Positions 7,505-14,535 of a DNA stretch of 16,035 nucleotides are shown here, in pieces (position 1 is the stretch's first letter; each line of letters starts with the position of its first letter). The stretch spans positions 1-16,035 of the forward strand of contig JBEKOB010000090.1 in NCBI GenBank assembly GCA_049522195.1, given 5' to 3'. Below the pieces are notes generated by a model, which saw nothing but the letters and a program-made list of their open reading frames with translations, did not search any database and was not told the DNA's origin. A program made the translations under genes and the position numbers. The DNA is from UBA9647 sp049522195. Its GTDB lineage: Bacteria; Bacteroidota; Ignavibacteria; UBA10030.

Positions 7505-8118
7505 CCGTCATTGATCTGACACATCCCATCAGCGCTGAGATGCCGGTTTATTTTCCATGGCATCCTAGGACGGAGATAGAGCAAACAGCTACATATCAAC
7601 AAAACCGATGCGAGGTACGTCGTCTGAGTATCGGCAGTCATAGCGGCACGCATATCGATGCACCAAGCCATGTCTTTGATGGAAAGCCGACGCTTGATCA
7701 GTACGATCCGTCCTTATGGTATGTGGACGCACAGGTTCTCGATTTCACCGGTCGTGCGCCGAAACAGGAAATCACAAAGGACGAACTCCAGAAAAAATTC
7801 AACACGAAAGGAGTCGGAGTCGTCGTAAAGACAGGTTGGGATGTTCAGTTTGGGCGAAAGGACTACTACGCGACCTATCCGCCAATCTCGAATAAGGCGG
7901 CTGAGTACCTTGTCGAAATGGAAATCCCGGTCCTTGCCGCGGATACACCCTTCACTCTTGATGTTCACTACATTATCCTGAAGCATGGGATACCGTTGAT
8001 AACGAACCTCAACAATACAGCACGGCTTTCCGAAGGAATGATCAAACTAATTTCTGCCCCACTCCTCATCAAGGGGGGCGATGGTGCGCCGGCTCGCGTG
8101 CTTGCGGTTATAGACTAA
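7501..8118 (+). CDS. Cyclase-family metal-dependent hydrolase (kynurenine formamidase/isatin hydrolase-like)
   Basis: 205 residues, full length for the family. The signature metal site HxGTHxDxPxH is intact: H47, H51, D53 and H57 (HSGTHIDAPSH). The N-terminus DLTHPISAEMPVYFPW (5-20) matches the DLSHPI..GMPVYPG opening typical of kynurenine formamidase-like proteins. KTGWD (110-114) and the late AADTP (146-150) are also family landmarks. Members hydrolyse an amide, often cyclic or N-formyl (isatin hydrolase, N-formylkynurenine formamidase), with Zn2+ or Mn2+ in the cytoplasm. No tryptophan catabolism genes accompany it. Position between the DHOD-like/ferredoxin pair and an M20 deacylase suggests that it opens a cyclic amide or removes a formyl group, and that the product goes to the deacylase. 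That order of reactions is inferred from gene order only. The ATG start is fixed by the ATGA overlap. Confidence 0.92.
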   Translation: MTVIDLTHPISAEMPVYFPWHPRTEIEQTATYQQNRCEVRRLSIGSHSGTHIDAPSHVFDGKPTLDQYDPSLWYVDAQVLDFTGRAPKQEITKDELQKKFNTKGVGVVVKTGWDVQFGRKDYYATYPPISNKAAEYLVEMEIPVLAADTPFTLDVHYIILKHGIPLITNLNNTARLSEGMIKLISAPLLIKGGDGAPARVLAVID

Positions 8119-8119
8119 C

Positions 8120-9253
8120 GTGATCATGGATCCAGTCGTATCTCTTCTTTCAGACCTTGTAGCCATCCCCAGCATGAACCCAATGGGAGGAGGTCGAACT
8201 GGTGCCGAGTACACAGAGCAAGCGATTGCGGAATTCGTCCATGCATTCCTCACAAGGAATGGGATCGATTCCGAGCTGCAACAAGTTTTGCCGGGACGAC
8301 CCAACGTTGTGGGGCACATAGACGCCAGCGCATCTCAAACGATCATGCTTGAGGCGCATCTCGACACTGTTCACGCAGACTCGATGACAATCGAGCCGTT
8401 CGCGCCGGTGGTTCGCAACGGCCAACTTTTCGGCCGAGGGTCGTGTGACACAAAGGGTTCGATGGCTGTGTTCCTTCAGGCGGTGATCCGGGCGCTGAAG
8501 ACACCGAAGCGGCTGCGGTACAACATTCTCCTGCTTTTCGTTTGTGACGAAGAATACCGGTTTACGGGAGCGCAGCACGCGGTCAAGAAAGGGCTGAAAG
8601 CAGATTTCGGCATTGCCGGAGAACCAACGCAGTTGAAGATTGTGAGGTCACATAAGGGTGTAACCCGATGGAAGATGGTGACAAAAGGCGTCGCGGCACA
8701 TTCGGCATATCCGGAACGCGGAAAAAATGCAATCTACGCGATGTCGAAAATCATCAACCGGCTTGACAAATATGCCGCAGAGCTCTATTCGGGTCCCCGT
8801 CACCCACTACTTGGCGCTCCTTCGCTCAACGTTGGTGTAATCGAAGGGGGGCAGGCAGTCAACGTTGTCCCCGACCGGTGTTCGATTGAAGTGGATCGAC
8901 GAACACTGCCGGATGAAACAATCCAAAGTGTCATTGTGCCGATTCAAACGCTTTTGAAGGACCTTCCGGACTGGGAACTGAAGGAGCCGCATCTGTCCGT
9001 TGCCGGAATGGAGGTCTCGGAGCATGCTCCTGCTCTTGAAGCTCTGGCTGGCTCCATAAAAGCGGTGCAGGGTGATGTTACGGTGGAAGGAGCTCAGTAT
9101 GCAACGGATGCTGGGATCTATAACGCAGTCGGAATCCCGACCGTCGTGTTCGGTCCTGGAGACATAGCTCAGGCGCACACTGAGTCTGAATTCATCGACC
9201 TGCATCAATTGGATCAAGCGGTAGCAATCATTGAAAGGCTTCTGACAACGTGA
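8120..9253 (+). CDS. M20 family metallopeptidase/deacylase, ArgE/DapE type
   Basis: 377 residues from a GTG one base after the cyclase stop; an ATG at 8126 two codons later is equally possible. No clear Shine-Dalgarno is seen, so coupling to the cyclase is likely. The dizinc site is complete: H80 and D82 (EAHLDTVH), D110 (GRGSCDTKG), E144 (base) and E145 (CDEEY), E168 (AGEPT) and H353 (AQAHTESE). The spacing closely follows E. coli ArgE. The central dimerisation domain (about 180-285) contains GVAAHSAYPERGKNA (190-204). Family enzymes cleave N-acetyl, N-succinyl or N-formyl amino acids, N-carbamoyl amides or dipeptides. Paired with the racemase-like enolase protein upstream, an N-acylamino-acid deacylase role is attractive, because such pairs convert D- to L-amino acids in some Firmicutes. 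Alternatively it may finish the cyclase pathway. Its stop overlaps the ROK start (GTGA). Confidence 0.94.
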   Translation: MIMDPVVSLLSDLVAIPSMNPMGGGRTGAEYTEQAIAEFVHAFLTRNGIDSELQQVLPGRPNVVGHIDASASQTIMLEAHLDTVHADSMTIEPFAPVVRNGQLFGRGSCDTKGSMAVFLQAVIRALKTPKRLRYNILLLFVCDEEYRFTGAQHAVKKGLKADFGIAGEPTQLKIVRSHKGVTRWKMVTKGVAAHSAYPERGKNAIYAMSKIINRLDKYAAELYSGPRHPLLGAPSLNVGVIEGGQAVNVVPDRCSIEVDRRTLPDETIQSVIVPIQTLLKDLPDWELKEPHLSVAGMEVSEHAPALEALAGSIKAVQGDVTVEGAQYATDAGIYNAVGIPTVVFGPGDIAQAHTESEFIDLHQLDQAVAIIERLLTT

Positions 9254-10179
9254 TCCTCGGATTGGACATCGGTGGAACAAAAACGGCGGTTATCGTCGGA
9301 ACGGAGCGCGGTGAAATTGTTTCGCGTCTGCAATTCACTACCGCGTCAGAGCGAGGGTTCGAAAAAGTTTTCGGAGAGCTCTCAACAACCATTGCGCAAG
9401 CGATGTCAACAGCGCCAAAGCCCGTCAAGGCAATCAGCGTATCGGTTGGCGGTCCGCTTGATATCTTGAAGGGAATCATTCAATCCCCTCCGAATCTTCC
9501 TGGATGGAACAATATTCCTTTGAAAGACCTTCTCGTGAAGCGGTTTTCTCTTCCTGTGTTCATTGAGCACGACGGTAACGCAGGAGCGCTCGCGGAGTTC
9601 TACTTCGGGGCAGGCAAAGGCTACCGCAATATTGTTTTTCTGACGATGGGAACAGGGCTTGGGGCAGGGTTAATTCTTGATGGGAGGGTGTACAGGGGAA
9701 CAACTGACACGGCAGGAGAGTTGGGACACATCCGCATAGCCGAAGACGGTCCGACGTGCTATGGAAAGTCTGGATCCCTGGAAGGATATGGGAGTGGAAC
9801 AGGCATCGCGAAGCTTGCACAGATGATGTTTCCGTCCATCTGGAATGACTCGACGACAGTTTCCGACGTTTATTCAGCGTGGAAGAAAAACTCCCCCGAA
9901 GCACAGCAGGTATTTGAGAAGGCGGCATTCTACCTGGGACGAGGGTTCGCAATGATCGCTGATCTTATCAATCCCGAGCGCATTATTCTCGGTGGGCTCG
10001 GTGTTCGGATAGGAGATGCATTCCTGCCAGCGGCAGAAAGAGTGTTCCGGCAGGAGGCCTTGCCGCAATCCAGTGCTGCATGCAGCATCGTACCGGCTCA
10101 GCTCGGAGAGGCAATCGGTGACGTAGCATCGCTCTGTGCCGCACTTGACCAGGGCGGAATGATGGCGAAGGTCGGGTGA
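9250..10179 (+). CDS. ROK family sugar kinase with a degenerate zinc motif
   Basis: 309 residues. The GTG start at 9250 overlaps the M20 stop as GTGA, and the ATP phosphate-binding motif LGLDIGGTKTA (3-13) begins at once, so no earlier start is needed. The sugar site is visible: EHDGNAGALAE (106-116) with the catalytic base D108, then LTMGTGLGAG (131-140), E157 and H160 in GELGHI. The normal ROK zinc motif CxCGxxGCxE is reduced to CYGKSGSLE (170-178), with one cysteine left. The glutamate E178 that contacts the sugar is kept. There is no N-terminal DNA-binding domain, so this is a kinase, not a NagC/XylR-type repressor. ROK kinases phosphorylate glucose, GlcNAc, ManNAc, allose or fructose at O6 in the cytoplasm. 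With the NagZ-like GH3 upstream, GlcNAc is a plausible substrate, but sequence alone does not decide. Confidence 0.93.
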   Translation: MILGLDIGGTKTAVIVGTERGEIVSRLQFTTASERGFEKVFGELSTTIAQAMSTAPKPVKAISVSVGGPLDILKGIIQSPPNLPGWNNIPLKDLLVKRFSLPVFIEHDGNAGALAEFYFGAGKGYRNIVFLTMGTGLGAGLILDGRVYRGTTDTAGELGHIRIAEDGPTCYGKSGSLEGYGSGTGIAKLAQMMFPSIWNDSTTVSDVYSAWKKNSPEAQQVFEKAAFYLGRGFAMIADLINPERIILGGLGVRIGDAFLPAAERVFRQEALPQSSAACSIVPAQLGEAIGDVASLCAALDQGGMMAKVG

Positions 10180-10216
10180 TGGTAGGAAATTAGTGTCATT
10201 CGTTATCAAGCACATC

Positions 10217-10223
10217 GGGAGGG
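10217..10223 (+). promoter_or_regulatory. Ribosome binding site of the heparinase-like gene
   Basis: GGGAGGG stands eight bases before the ATG at 10232 and supports that start, which directly opens a signal peptide. Confidence 0.65.
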
Positions 10224-10231
10224 CTTGAATA

Positions 10232-12475
10232 ATGAGAAGAACAACCAGATTCATGTTGGCGATGCTCATGTGCATCTGCACCGCGTTGTCGCAGAAGTCC
10301 CTGTATCTCGATGAAATAAAAAAGGCCACGACTCGCGGCTGGCAGGAGTATCCAACTCAAATTGAACAATGGAAAAAGGATTACAAGCCGAGTATCCTCT
10401 GGGGCTACAATCCTCCGGGCGGTCCAGCGTACCTTGCAGGCGCTCTCGGTTTTCTCTATGAGGAAACGAAGGACATAAGCTACGCAAAGAAGGCAGCGGA
10501 GATACTTGCTTCCTACGGCGATCTGAGGGACTCATACCCGAAAGACTACGCGAAAACGCGAGCCGAGTATGTGAACGGCATTCCAGCCATATCCAATTTC
10601 TTCTTCATGCCTCCGTTCATTCGGGCATATGTGAGGATCAGGAATTGCGGAGTGCTCGATGCGGACACGAGGAAGAAAATCGAGGACAATGTAGCCGGCA
10701 GCGCCGATTTCATCTTCTTTTTCCCCGAATGGGGAACGCACAACAGGGCGATGTTACGTGCTGAAGCGCTTCTGTATGCCTCTCTCGCGTTGCCGCAGCA
10801 TCCTCATGCTGCGAAATGGAAACAGATGGCGGAAATTCTTGGCGGCGATAGCATGAAGCAATGGGAGATCGAAGACGCAACGGTCTATCACCCGGTATGG
10901 CTGACGGCGCTCTATTCCTACGCTGATGCCGCTGGCAGGAAGGAGCTTTTCGATTCTCCGTTGACGAAGTACTATCCGCAGTACTTTCTGAAGCTCATTG
11001 CTCCCCATGGAATACTGCCGGAATTTGGCGACGCCCGCTGGCCTTCGGGCTGGGAAGGACTACGCTGGGTGGCGATTTTCGAGAAGGCTGCAGCTGTTTA
11101 TAAAGATCCTCAATTAAAATGGGCTGCGAAATCGGTGTTTGAATCGTTCAAAAACAGGGGGGGAGAGGTCGGGGTCGGCGAAGCGTATTACCTGGCCGAC
11201 GCCTATCGCTGGACGGACGAGTCAATAAAGGCTCAAAAACCGGCGAGTCGTTCGCAGGAAGTACTCGAGGACCTCGTCGGCAAGAAGATCGTCTTCCGAA
11301 ACGGATGGGAACCGACGAGCACCTACATGCTCCTCAACTACCGGGATGAGGGAGACGGAGGGTTGCTCTATCGCGATTTTCTTCGTCAAACAATCTCCGT
11401 TGAAGAGGAGAAAATGCATCATGGGCATGCCGATGAAAACAGCATTCCGCTGCTGATGAGCGAAGGATCGGTTCTCCTGCACGATGCGGATTACAGGAGC
11501 GATCTGCCCAGTGGACCGTACGGAGCGTGGCGTCAGGACTATTTCCACAATCGGCTCATTGCGCGTGCAAACAAGCGTGATAGTCACCAGGGTCTGCTCG
11601 AGTTCGTCCAAAACTCCGGCGCTTATCGCGCCGTCAGGACTCAGAAGATTGACTTTCTCAACCTGAAGGAAGTCGACATGAGCCGGACACGATTGGTTGA
11701 TCAGGACCTTGGATATCAGTCGGATCGGGTGATCACCTACCTCAAAGAAGAAGGATGGTTTGTTGTCGTCGATGCGATCAAAATACTTCGACCAGGGTAC
11801 TTCACATTTGCAGACCTTTGGCATGCGCAACACATATTGGGACAGGGAAAAGACTACTTCGATATTGTAACGGATTCGATTCAGGGGGTTAAGTTCCCGG
11901 CGATGCGATCGCTCCTTCTCGCATTCCCAGAAACATACCAGAAAACTCTCGGCGTGGAACCCATCATCAGGAGTTACCAGAAGGAGAACGCGATATACCA
12001 GACGGTCTCGAGTCAGTACAAGGCAGGTGACACAGAACTCTTTGTCACCGTTCTCATTCCTCACTTCCGCGGAGAAGATGTAGGAACATTGAAGACGAGG
12101 GTGAAGCTCGTGGATGTCACCGCGCCGTACAAGGCGGTCGGGCTTCAGATTGATCGGGGCGAGCGCACATCGTACCTCTGCATCAAAGTCGATCTCGATA
12201 TGGATCTGGCACGCGAAAACATCCGCCCGCGGTATCTCTACTCATTGGGCAAGGTCGGGTACGGAGAGTTTGAGACGGATGCGAGCTATCTCTTCGCTAC
12301 GGTTAAAAAAGGAAGTGTCATATACTCTGCCTCCAACGTTCTGAAGGTTTTATACAAGAACAAGCCGCTGTTCGAGGCGCTTGCAGACACACATCCATTG
12401 CAGCTTGATGGAACAGTCGAACGTGTCGGATATGTGAAGTGGAGATTCTGGGAAGACACAGTTGAAAACAAGTGA
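10232..12475 (+). CDS. Exported heparinase II/III-like protein (candidate polysaccharide lyase)
   Basis: 747 residues with an N-terminal Sec signal peptide (R2-R3, hydrophobic 7-19, likely cut near ALS at 18-20), so periplasmic or secreted. An alpha/alpha toroid appears to fill about 25-335, with EWGTHNRAM (166-174; H170, N171), a motif position where heparinase- and alginate-lyase-like enzymes keep active-site Asn/His. The heparinase II/III beta-sandwich domain follows. It carries MHHGHADENS (395-404; H396, H397, H399, D401), the metal-binding/structural motif, a glycine-aspartate stretch at 412-420 and YFHNR (437-441). This group cleaves uronate-containing polysaccharides by beta-elimination and yields 4,5-unsaturated uronates; several relatives have unassigned substrates. 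No sulfatase, SusC/D pair or unsaturated uronyl hydrolase is seen beside it, so the substrate cannot be named. It follows the ROK kinase by 52 bases and precedes the PfkB kinase by 21. Confidence 0.85.
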   Translation: MRRTTRFMLAMLMCICTALSQKSLYLDEIKKATTRGWQEYPTQIEQWKKDYKPSILWGYNPPGGPAYLAGALGFLYEETKDISYAKKAAEILASYGDLRDSYPKDYAKTRAEYVNGIPAISNFFFMPPFIRAYVRIRNCGVLDADTRKKIEDNVAGSADFIFFFPEWGTHNRAMLRAEALLYASLALPQHPHAAKWKQMAEILGGDSMKQWEIEDATVYHPVWLTALYSYADAAGRKELFDSPLTKYYPQYFLKLIAPHGILPEFGDARWPSGWEGLRWVAIFEKAAAVYKDPQLKWAAKSVFESFKNRGGEVGVGEAYYLADAYRWTDESIKAQKPASRSQEVLEDLVGKKIVFRNGWEPTSTYMLLNYRDEGDGGLLYRDFLRQTISVEEEKMHHGHADENSIPLLMSEGSVLLHDADYRSDLPSGPYGAWRQDYFHNRLIARANKRDSHQGLLEFVQNSGAYRAVRTQKIDFLNLKEVDMSRTRLVDQDLGYQSDRVITYLKEEGWFVVVDAIKILRPGYFTFADLWHAQHILGQGKDYFDIVTDSIQGVKFPAMRSLLLAFPETYQKTLGVEPIIRSYQKENAIYQTVSSQYKAGDTELFVTVLIPHFRGEDVGTLKTRVKLVDVTAPYKAVGLQIDRGERTSYLCIKVDLDMDLARENIRPRYLYSLGKVGYGEFETDASYLFATVKKGSVIYSASNVLKVLYKNKPLFEALADTHPLQLDGTVERVGYVKWRFWEDTVENK

Positions 12476-12496
12476 GCATACACCCTCCGAGCTAAT

Positions 12497-13423
12497 ATGA
12501 TCGTCACGATTACACTGAACCCGATGCTTGACAAGACCGTCCACATTGATCGTCTGGAACGGGGTGCAATTCATCGGGCGCAGAAGATGGAGATGATTCC
12601 AGGAGGCAAGGGGATCAATGTCTCGCGTCAGCTGAAGCGTCTGGGGATCAAGACCCTCGCGACAGGTTTTCTCGGGGGAGAAACGGGAGCGATTGTGACG
12701 CGGCTCCTGAGCGAAGAGGGGATCGATCACGATTTTGTCATGACGGATGTGATGACACGAGATGGGGTGACGTATCTCGAACCCGACGGAACCTGGACCG
12801 CGATGTTTGAACCCTCATTGCGGATCGATGTACGCTTCGTCCATGAATTGAATGAGAAGATTCAAGCGCTTGCTCCTCAAAGCACCTGGGTTGTGTGTGG
12901 AGGAAGCTCACCGGGTCACGAGGCGGATGACCTGTTTTACGAGGCAATCAACAACGCACACAAAGCCGATGTCCCAAGTGTGCTTGATTCCTATGGCAAT
13001 GCGTTCGAGCTCGCGATGAAAGCACAACCGACGCTGGTAAAGCCGAACAAGAGAGAATTCGAGCTAACATATAGTCGGAAGCTCGAGACCCCTGCAGACC
13101 ACGTGAATGCGGTTAAATTTCTTCTCGACAAGGGCGCACGATATTGTGTGATATCTGATGGCGGAACTTCCTTTTATGCCGGAGTCCAGGGGCATTTCTG
13201 GAAGGTCACGCCGCCGGGGGTTAAAATGGTGAATGCAACAGGCTCCGGTGATGCAATGATCGCCGGGATTCTCTACGGCTTTCGCCAGGGGTGGAAGTTT
13301 CAGCGGTGCCTCGCATTTGGAGCGGCCGCTGGTGCTGCGAATGCCCGGACGTGGGATGTGGTAACTCTCAGCCTGGAAGAAATCACAAGCCTGGAATCAA
13401 AAGTTGTCATGCAACGAATCTGA
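12497..13423 (+). CDS. PfkB-family hexose-phosphate kinase (1-phosphofructokinase / tagatose-6-phosphate kinase group)
   Basis: 308 residues, the usual length. The opening MIVTITLNPMLDKT (1-14) is the hallmark of the FruK/LacC/PfkB hexose-phosphate kinase subgroup rather than ribokinase. PGGKGINVSRQLKRLG (35-50) is PfkB signature 1, and KPNKREFE (182-189) is the subgroup's KPN..E motif. NATGSGDAMIAG (246-257) is signature 2 with the catalytic base D252 and anion-hole GSG. It would phosphorylate fructose 1-phosphate, fructose 6-phosphate or tagatose 6-phosphate with ATP in the cytoplasm. Sequence inspection cannot separate these. Absence of a PTS fructose permease nearby argues mildly against fructose-1-phosphate. 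With the ROK kinase it could form two successive steps (hexose to hexose 6-phosphate, then to a bisphosphate). No good Shine-Dalgarno precedes the ATG. Confidence 0.92.
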   Translation: MIVTITLNPMLDKTVHIDRLERGAIHRAQKMEMIPGGKGINVSRQLKRLGIKTLATGFLGGETGAIVTRLLSEEGIDHDFVMTDVMTRDGVTYLEPDGTWTAMFEPSLRIDVRFVHELNEKIQALAPQSTWVVCGGSSPGHEADDLFYEAINNAHKADVPSVLDSYGNAFELAMKAQPTLVKPNKREFELTYSRKLETPADHVNAVKFLLDKGARYCVISDGGTSFYAGVQGHFWKVTPPGVKMVNATGSGDAMIAGILYGFRQGWKFQRCLAFGAAAGAANARTWDVVTLSLEEITSLESKVVMQRI

Positions 13424-13426
13424 GGA
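13422..13426 (+). promoter_or_regulatory. Ribosome binding site selecting the start of the UroD/MtaA-like gene
   Basis: GAGGA overlaps the stop of the PfkB gene and lies ten bases before the ATG at 13437. It supports that start over an in-frame ATG at 13404 located within the PfkB coding sequence. Confidence 0.55.
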
Positions 13427-13436
13427 CCAACGCGCA

Positions 13437-14480
13437 ATGAATGATCGTCTCGCTCGCGCTCTCAATGGTGATGTGCCGGATCAGGTTCCTTTCCTTCCGG
13501 CCATCTATGAGCACAAAGGCTGGTTCCTAGGAAAGACTCCGTCGGCTGTGGCACGCGACGCTCACCTTCTTACTTCAGCCCTGCAGGCGGAATACGAGCG
13601 CGTTCAACCGGATGCGCTCATTGTGGGTATTGATATCTACAACGTTGAGGCCGAAGCCATCGGCTGTTCCGTGAACTTCTATGAAGGCAATGACACTTCT
13701 GTCCCGGCTATTGGATCTCAAGGGGCTGTGTTTCACGGAACGGAGAGTGTTGCATCTCTCAGGATGCCGGATCCTCAAAAGGACGGCAGAATGCCTTTGA
13801 ATCTTGAAGCGGCGCGGAGTATTGTGAAGTTGCTAGGAAAGGAAATCCCGATCCGCGGGGCGGTTTCGGGACCCTTCTCGCTGGCTGCGCACCTGGCGGG
13901 GCCTGGACAATTCTTCTTGCTCACCATGATGAAGCCAGATCTGGTGAAAGACCTTCTGAGATTTGCGGCAGAAGTCATCAAACAGTACGGAAAGGCGTTT
14001 ATTAAACTCGGCTGCGGCGTCATTATGTTTGATTCGCATGCTTCGCCCGATCTGCTGCCGCCGCAGATGTATCGTGAGCTTGTGCTTCCGCCGACGCAGG
14101 GAGTTATCGGGTATTTCCGTGAGCTGGGCTTGCAGCATGTACCGTTGATCATCGGGGGAAATACGACAAAGATACTCGACGCCTATCTTGAAACAGGGGC
14201 AAACAATATTCTGTGTGACACGAAGGCCGATGTAAAAGAATTTCTTGCAAAGTGCGGAAAGGCCCGCCGGGCATTCCGGCGCAACATCGATTCATCTGAT
14301 TTTCTTGAGGTGAATTCGGATGATGTATATCGTCGTGCTCTGAACAGCCTTGAGGAATCAGGTGGATACGCCGGGTTCATACTCGGTTCCGCGGTTTTGC
14401 CGTACGGAACTCCCTTGTCTCATCTGACAGCGATGAGGGAAGCAATACAGGAGTACAAGAAACGAACTGCTTCCCACTGA
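13437..14480 (+). CDS. Uroporphyrinogen decarboxylase/MtaA-fold methyltransferase-like protein lacking the usual zinc ligands
   Basis: 347 residues from the ATG at 13437. The UroD-fold landmarks of the MtaA/MtbA/CmuA branch are present: the N-terminal RLARALNGDVPDQVPFLP (4-21), PDALIVGIDIYNVEAEAIG (58-76), GAVSGPFSLAAHLAG (141-155), and GCGVIMFDSHASPDLLPPQMY (192-212). The heme-pathway decarboxylase arginine motif (RQAGR-type) is not seen, so it is not HemE. In coenzyme-M methylases the zinc is held by His and Cys in HICGNT and by a later Cys in GCG. Here these read IIGGNT (238-243) and GSAV (317-320), so all three ligands appear lost. It sits directly before MtaC- and MtaB-like genes, so it probably belongs to that methyl-transfer module, perhaps moving the methyl to another acceptor such as tetrahydrofolate, or serving a non-catalytic or repair role. 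Acceptor and activity are inferred only. Confidence 0.87.
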   Translation: MNDRLARALNGDVPDQVPFLPAIYEHKGWFLGKTPSAVARDAHLLTSALQAEYERVQPDALIVGIDIYNVEAEAIGCSVNFYEGNDTSVPAIGSQGAVFHGTESVASLRMPDPQKDGRMPLNLEAARSIVKLLGKEIPIRGAVSGPFSLAAHLAGPGQFFLLTMMKPDLVKDLLRFAAEVIKQYGKAFIKLGCGVIMFDSHASPDLLPPQMYRELVLPPTQGVIGYFRELGLQHVPLIIGGNTTKILDAYLETGANNILCDTKADVKEFLAKCGKARRAFRRNIDSSDFLEVNSDDVYRRALNSLEESGGYAGFILGSAVLPYGTPLSHLTAMREAIQEYKKRTASH

Positions 14481-14535
14481 CCCTCCGTCCGGAAGTCCAG
14501 TGAAAGGATCATTCAACGATTAAAAAGACAGGACT

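Noticed and set aside
11222..12064. 280-codon open frame on the minus strand
   Set aside because: Fully opposite the heparinase-like gene, which has clear motifs and a signal peptide; no domain is visible in the antisense product.
13404..13436. Upstream start for the UroD/MtaA-like gene
   Set aside because: It overlaps the end of the PfkB gene; the ATG at 13437 has a GAGGA box at suitable spacing and fits the family N-terminus.
13437..14480. Annotation as heme-pathway uroporphyrinogen decarboxylase (HemE)
   Set aside because: The N-terminal arginine motif of HemE is not visible and the neighbours are corrinoid methyltransferase genes.
14481..14535. Possible terminator between the UroD-like and mtaC-like genes
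   Set aside because: Only a short imperfect CCGG-centred repeat is visible, with no stable stem followed by a T run, so transcription probably continues.
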